Part shown: piece after piece, positions 7,179 through 10,753 of the stretch
Position numbering within the stretch: the stretch's first letter is position 1
Layout: each line of letters opens with the position of its first letter
Assembly (NCBI GenBank): GCA_030145365.1
Contig: JAQYVS010000147.1
Location: 1 to 10,753 of the forward strand
Direction of reading: 5' to 3'
DNA from: Desulfofustis sp.
GTDB taxonomy: Bacteria > Desulfobacterota > Desulfobulbia > Desulfobulbales > Desulfocapsaceae
DNA: 10,753 nt
The notes under the pieces: model-generated
Database searches by the model: none
Told to the model about the DNA's origin: nothing
What the model saw: only the letters and a program-made list of their open reading frames with translations
Program-made: the position numbers and the translations under genes

Positions 7179-7211
7179 TGTCGTTTCGTTTTTTAAAACG
7201 ATTTAAAAAGA

Positions 7212-9482
7212 TCAAGATAACAGATTCAGAGCAGATCCAGCCTTAAACCATTCAACCTGGGCTGAATTATAACTATGTTCTAACTGGAATGTCTCTTTTG
7301 TTCCGTCGGCATGACTGACAATACATTCAACCGCTTTGTTCGGTGCTAAATCTGCCAGATTCCGCAGGTCTACTCTATCATCTTCGCGAATTTTATCGTA
7401 ATCATCGGGATTTTTGAAGGTGAAGGCCAGCAGACCTTGTTTCTTCAGATTCGATTCATGGATACGTGCAAAACTGCGTACAATCACCGCGGCTGAGCCA
7501 AGCAGCCTCGGGGACAGCGCTGCATGTTCCCTACTGCTCCCTTCACCATAGTTCCAGTCGCCGATGACCACCCATTTTACCTGCTTGGCTTTGTAGTCTC
7601 TAGCAATATCTGAAAAGGGGACGCCGGTTTCATTAGTGAGAACATTAAGACCTTTGCCTGCCTCATCGTCATAGGCATTGATCGCACCCATGAACATGTT
7701 GTCACTGAACTTATCGAGATGTCCTCTAAGTCTCAGCCAGGGACCAGCCGGAGAAATTGCATCGGTGGTGCATTTGCCCTTTGCTTTGAGAAGAATCGGG
7801 GCATTGACAACATCCTCACCGTCCCACTCTGGCCACGGTTTTAGAAGCTGGAGTCGCTGGCTGTTTGGGTCAACCTTCAATTCAATGTTGCTCCCGTCTT
7901 CGGGCGGGGCAAAGAAATTTGAGTCACCCTTGTCAAAGCCGTTCTCCGGGACGGCCGGAGCTTTCTGGGGGGGGGATAAGGTGAATTCCTTACCGTTTGA
8001 ATCGGTTAATGGATCGGTCATCGGATTAAACGACAAGCGTCCCGTGAGAGACAGGGCCACGGTGATTTCTGGACTGGCAATAAAATTCATTGTTGTGGGC
8101 TGGCCGTCATTACGACGCGGGAAATTGCGATTGTAGGAGGTCACAATTGTATTGGGCTTGCCTGAAACGGCTGAATCCCTTTTCCATTGACCGATACAGG
8201 GGCCGCAGGCGTTGGCCAGCACAGTTCCACCAATATCTTTAAGCGAAGCCATCTGTCCGTCTCTTTCGATGGTTGCTCGAATCTGCTCGGAGCCGGGCGT
8301 AACCATCAGCGGTACCGCACTTTTCATACCGTGGGATTTGGCTTGTTCGGCGATATCTGCCGCTCGACTCATATCCTCGTAGGAAGAGTTGGTGCAGCTG
8401 CCGATGAGACAGGTTGAGATCTCGTCGAGTAATTCACCTTCACTATCTCGAATCTCCTGGGCCAGTTTAGAGAGCGGTCGTGCCCGATCGGGAGAGTGGG
8501 GACCGACCACATGCGGTTCAAGCGATGAAAGGTCTATCTCAACAACGCGGTCATAATATTTTTCCGGGTTATTGATCACCTCTTCATCAAGCGATAACAG
8601 TTCACTATTCTGTTTGGCGAGATCCGCCAGTTCGCTTCGTCCGGTAGCTTTGAGATATTCAGCAATACTATCATCAAAGGCAAAAATGGAGGTTGTTGCA
8701 CCAAGTTCAGCACCCATATTGGTTATCGTTGCCTTACCGGTACAACTGAGTGTTTTAGCTCCCGGGCCAAAATATTCGATAATCGAATTGGTGCCGCCGG
8801 AAACGCTCAGTTCTCCCGCCAGATATAAGACGATATCCTTTGGCGCAGTCCATCCCTGCAACTCACCTTTGAGTACCACGCCGATGTGTTTTGGGTACAG
8901 CACTTCCCAGGTTAATCCGGCCATAGCATCAATGGCATCAGCCCCTCCAACACCGACTGCGCAGGCCCCAATTCCTCCAGCATTTGGGGTATGGGAGTCG
9001 GTACCGAGAATCACTGCACCTGGAAACGCGTAGTTTTCAATATTCACCTGATGAATGATTCCTGCGCCCGGAGCCCAGAAACCTGCCCCGAATTTTGCTG
9101 CCGCAGATTTGAGAAAGTCATAGACCTCGTTGTTTTCAGCTATTGAGGCGGGGAGGTCGAGATCTCCTTTAACACGTGCTTCTATAAGATGATCGCAATG
9201 TATTGTGGTCGGAACGGCCACTTTCTTCCTGCCGGTCTGCATGAACTGCAGCATGGCGGATTGACCCAGAACATCTTGAAGAATCACCCTGTCGGGACGA
9301 ACATTAAGATAACTCTTGCCGGCAATCATCTCCTGGTCTTCCGGATTGTCAAGATGAGAGAGCAGGATTTTATCGGCAAGCGTCAATGGACGGCCTAATT
9401 TCTGCCTGACGATTTTAAGATTCCGGCTCATGGTCTGGTAGACATTTGAGACGAATTGGGGTGTTGATTCAAGGCTTGTCAT
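7212..9482 (-). CDS. acn: Aconitate hydratase, mitochondrial type
   Basis: Aconitase interconverts citrate and isocitrate through cis-aconitate in the TCA cycle, using a [4Fe-4S] cluster in the cytoplasm. At 756 residues, with the domain-4 swivel at the C-terminus, it matches the mitochondrial-type family rather than AcnA/IRP1 or AcnB. Cluster ligands are Cys363 in LIGSCTNSS and Cys426/Cys429 in NACGPCIGQW, matching C358, C421 and C424 of mammalian mitochondrial aconitase. Active-site motifs are IHCDHLI at 94-100, GTDSHTPNAGG at 160-170, AELGATTS at 258-265 and YGEGSSREHAALSPR at 645-659 with the catalytic Ser649/650 and Arg651. The start at 9482 has a strong AGGAGGG 7 bases upstream. A run of nine C residues (7967-7975) lies in the linker before domain 4, at about residues 503-505, and keeps the frame intact here. 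It is followed by a strong terminator and appears monocistronic. Confidence 0.96.
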   Translation of the reverse strand: MTSLESTPQFVSNVYQTMSRNLKIVRQKLGRPLTLADKILLSHLDNPEDQEMIAGKSYLNVRPDRVILQDVLGQSAMLQFMQTGRKKVAVPTTIHCDHLIEARVKGDLDLPASIAENNEVYDFLKSAAAKFGAGFWAPGAGIIHQVNIENYAFPGAVILGTDSHTPNAGGIGACAVGVGGADAIDAMAGLTWEVLYPKHIGVVLKGELQGWTAPKDIVLYLAGELSVSGGTNSIIEYFGPGAKTLSCTGKATITNMGAELGATTSIFAFDDSIAEYLKATGRSELADLAKQNSELLSLDEEVINNPEKYYDRVVEIDLSSLEPHVVGPHSPDRARPLSKLAQEIRDSEGELLDEISTCLIGSCTNSSYEDMSRAADIAEQAKSHGMKSAVPLMVTPGSEQIRATIERDGQMASLKDIGGTVLANACGPCIGQWKRDSAVSGKPNTIVTSYNRNFPRRNDGQPTTMNFIASPEITVALSLTGRLSFNPMTDPLTDSNGKEFTLSPPQKAPAVPENGFDKGDSNFFAPPEDGSNIELKVDPNSQRLQLLKPWPEWDGEDVVNAPILLKAKGKCTTDAISPAGPWLRLRGHLDKFSDNMFMGAINAYDDEAGKGLNVLTNETGVPFSDIARDYKAKQVKWVVIGDWNYGEGSSREHAALSPRLLGSAAVIVRSFARIHESNLKKQGLLAFTFKNPDDYDKIREDDRVDLRNLADLAPNKAVECIVSHADGTKETFQLEHSYNSAQVEWFKAGSALNLLS

Positions 9483-9489
9483 ATAGGAT

Positions 9490-9496
9490 CCCTCCT
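9490..9496 (-). promoter_or_regulatory. Strong Shine-Dalgarno of aconitase
   Basis: AGGAGGG on the minus strand with 7 bases to the ATG at 9482. It is the best ribosome binding site in the window, fits high expression of a TCA-cycle enzyme and fixes the aconitase start. Confidence 0.85.
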
Positions 9497-9572
9497 GATT
9501 ATTTTAACATGCTCATCATAATTGGTTCCTTTACTAGTAAGATCGCTCCCACTTCTTTTCAATTTTTTTCTT

Positions 9573-9588
9573 AAAAAGGTGTGCCACC
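9573..9588 (-). terminator. Weak candidate terminator after the DMT transporter gene
   Basis: On the minus strand GGTG-GCA-CACC (9578-9588) is directly followed by TTTTT (9573-9577), about 48 bases past the transporter stop codon. The stem is only four pairs, so it may not be functional. Confidence 0.25.
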
Positions 9589-9635
9589 GATGATGAAAAA
9601 TTGCAGAAATCATATTTACCGGGAATAACACATCA

Positions 9636-10595
9636 TTAGGTAACGTGTTCGGGGGAGGCTGGACTGGTGTCTTGAAAAAATATGAAAAAGGAGAGCCCAA
9701 CGAATATTAATACGATTCCGATCAAAGCGGTGAGTGTGGGCAACGGCGCTTTTAACAGTATGATTTCACCAATCAGGGCAAAAACGACTTCACTTGATTG
9801 AGTGGCATCAACCGCTGCCAGTTCACTCGGTTGTTTTGCTTTATTGCGGGCCAGCAGAAAAAGACTCGTGGCGAAGATACCTGAAAAGACGGCGACTAGG
9901 GCGGTGTTAACTATTTGCCCACTTGAAGGGGGAGGTGGTCTGTTGATGACGATGAGAAGGAGCCAGAATGGAACGGAGCCGAGTGATAATAAAAAGATTT
10001 TGTTAAATGGATTTTCAAGATAGCTGGAATTGATGCAGGGCAGGGAACTGTTGTGGTTCGCTGCTTCCCAGACCAGCTGATTTCCAATTGGATAATAAAA
10101 TGCGGCAATCAATACGGGAAAACCGCCATAGAGAAGCTGCTTGATAGTAATTGAGTCTATATGAGTGGTGTTGACAAGCAAAACACCGCAAACAATCAAT
10201 AAGGAAAATCCCCATATTTTCCTGGGAAACGATCTGCCAAAACCTGCCAGAACAAACAGGGAGGCGATGATGGTCAACTGCCAGGTAGCTGCGATTACCC
10301 AGCCGGGGGCATAATCGGTACTGAAACAAATCAACGAATAAAAGCCGCCGAAACCGATGCTTCCAGCAATCACCCAGAACAACCAATTCTTAAAGAACAG
10401 CTTCAGCACCATCCATGGGGCTTTTCTTCCCTGAAAAAGAGCCAGGATCACAACCAGAAATACGATCATGAACGCATAACGCAGCGATGCTGACCACAGC
10501 CAGTATCCGCCCTCCAGGCTCATGAACCGGTTCAGGATAAAGGTTGAGCTAAAGAACAATCCGGAAAGCAACCCAATAGCAATAAGTAAGCTCAT
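9636..10595 (-). CDS. DMT-superfamily (EmrE/EamA-like) membrane transporter
   Basis: This 319-residue integral membrane protein has about ten hydrophobic segments with few charged residues between them. Examples are residues 2-21, 37-55, 71-90, 99-118, 127-141, 153-170, 202-218, 230-248 and 281-306. The overall pattern is two homologous halves separated near a polar stretch (about 175-198) and a Pro-rich loop NRPPPPSSGQ. The last third, AVDATQSSEVVFALIGEIIL, resembles the second EamA repeat and the putative multidrug-resistance efflux family related to EmrE. Substrate and direction of transport cannot be told from sequence. The start is the ATG at 10595, with no clear Shine-Dalgarno. It begins 20 bases after the stop of the upstream minus-strand gene, so the two may share a transcript. 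It ends 153 bases before aconitase. Confidence 0.8.
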   Translation of the reverse strand: MSLLIAIGLLSGLFFSSTFILNRFMSLEGGYWLWSASLRYAFMIVFLVVILALFQGRKAPWMVLKLFFKNWLFWVIAGSIGFGGFYSLICFSTDYAPGWVIAATWQLTIIASLFVLAGFGRSFPRKIWGFSLLIVCGVLLVNTTHIDSITIKQLLYGGFPVLIAAFYYPIGNQLVWEAANHNSSLPCINSSYLENPFNKIFLLSLGSVPFWLLLIVINRPPPPSSGQIVNTALVAVFSGIFATSLFLLARNKAKQPSELAAVDATQSSEVVFALIGEIILLKAPLPTLTALIGIVLIFVGLSFFIFFQDTSPASPEHVT

Positions 10596-10615
10596 CTATT
10601 AGTTAGAAAAATGGG

Positions 10616-10753
10616 CTAAAGACATCTTTCAATATTATTCCAGGACTGTGATTTAACCCAGCTGTATTTCTGGGTGAATAGATTGTCACTATCATACAAC
10701 GCATTGCCTGCCTTTCGTTTCAGGAATTTGCCATACTGGCTTGGGCCGCCGTT
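10616..10753 (-). CDS. C-terminal end of a gene, possibly SLT-type lytic transglycosylase (partial)
   Basis: A minus-strand frame enters from the right edge and ends at the TAG at 10616-10618, giving 45 residues. It starts NGGPSQYGKFLKRKAGNALY and then continues with aromatic and basic residues to the end, WNNIERCL. The NGGP at the edge, followed by a basic helix and a KYSWVK segment, recalls the end of transglycosylase SLT domains, where YNxGP is followed by a late YVxKV-like segment. Too little is present to be sure. It is probably the upstream partner of the transporter gene, given the 20-base gap. Confidence 0.5.
   Translation of the reverse strand, partial: NGGPSQYGKFLKRKAGNALYDSDNLFTQKYSWVKSQSWNNIERCL

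Noticed and set aside
9479..9700. A 73-codon minus-strand frame covering the aconitase leader
   Set aside because: It overlaps the transporter 3' end and the aconitase start and includes the aconitase ribosome binding site. The peptide has no recognisable pattern and there is no good ribosome binding site of its own.
1..10753. CRISPR arrays, tRNA/rRNA genes, insertion sequences
   Set aside because: No spaced direct repeats, cloverleaf-like segments, rRNA-like sequence or transposase frames were recognised on either strand.

Overview
The window looks like a stretch of ordinary chromosome from a Gram-negative bacterium, with one out-of-place replication-type gene. Several features together suggest a Desulfobulbales-like member of the Desulfobacterota (former Deltaproteobacteria): a mitochondrial-type aconitase, a folate/FAD-dependent TrmFO, a MutL with its own endonuclease motif, a small 3D-domain lipoprotein, and moderate base composition. 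This assignment is inference from gene content only; there is no rRNA or marker search behind it.

Layout from left to right. (1) 1-677, minus strand: the N-terminal part of a membrane-anchored protein that runs off the left edge. (2) 678-828: a divergent intergenic region holding a plausible promoter for the left gene. (3) 829-1437, plus: a Maf-family nucleotide pyrophosphatase. (4) 1438-1583: an intergenic region with a sigma70-like promoter whose -10 box lies in a perfect inverted repeat. (5) 1584-3365, plus: a zinc-ribbon/Toprim/RecA-like primase-helicase-like protein, the most unusual gene here. (6) 3362-7108, minus: three tightly packed genes in the order mutL, 3D lipoprotein, trmFO. The last converges on the primase-helicase gene so closely that one TTAA supplies both stop codons. 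(7) 7141-7178: a strong hairpin terminator. (8) 7212-9482, minus: aconitase with a strong ribosome binding site. (9) 9636-10595, minus: a DMT/EmrE-type membrane transporter. (10) 10616-10753, minus: the C-terminal end of a further gene, possibly a lytic transglycosylase.

Most genes are housekeeping: nucleotide-pool cleaning (Maf), mismatch repair (MutL), tRNA T-loop methylation (TrmFO), cell-envelope remodelling (3D lipoprotein, possible transglycosylase) and the TCA cycle (aconitase). No rRNA, tRNA, CRISPR array, insertion sequence, integrase or phage structural gene was seen. The main candidate for something undescribed is the solitary Toprim/RecA-like protein. It has phage/Twinkle-type architecture, an apparently altered Toprim DxD motif, and its own promoter with an overlapping palindrome, but no phage neighbours.
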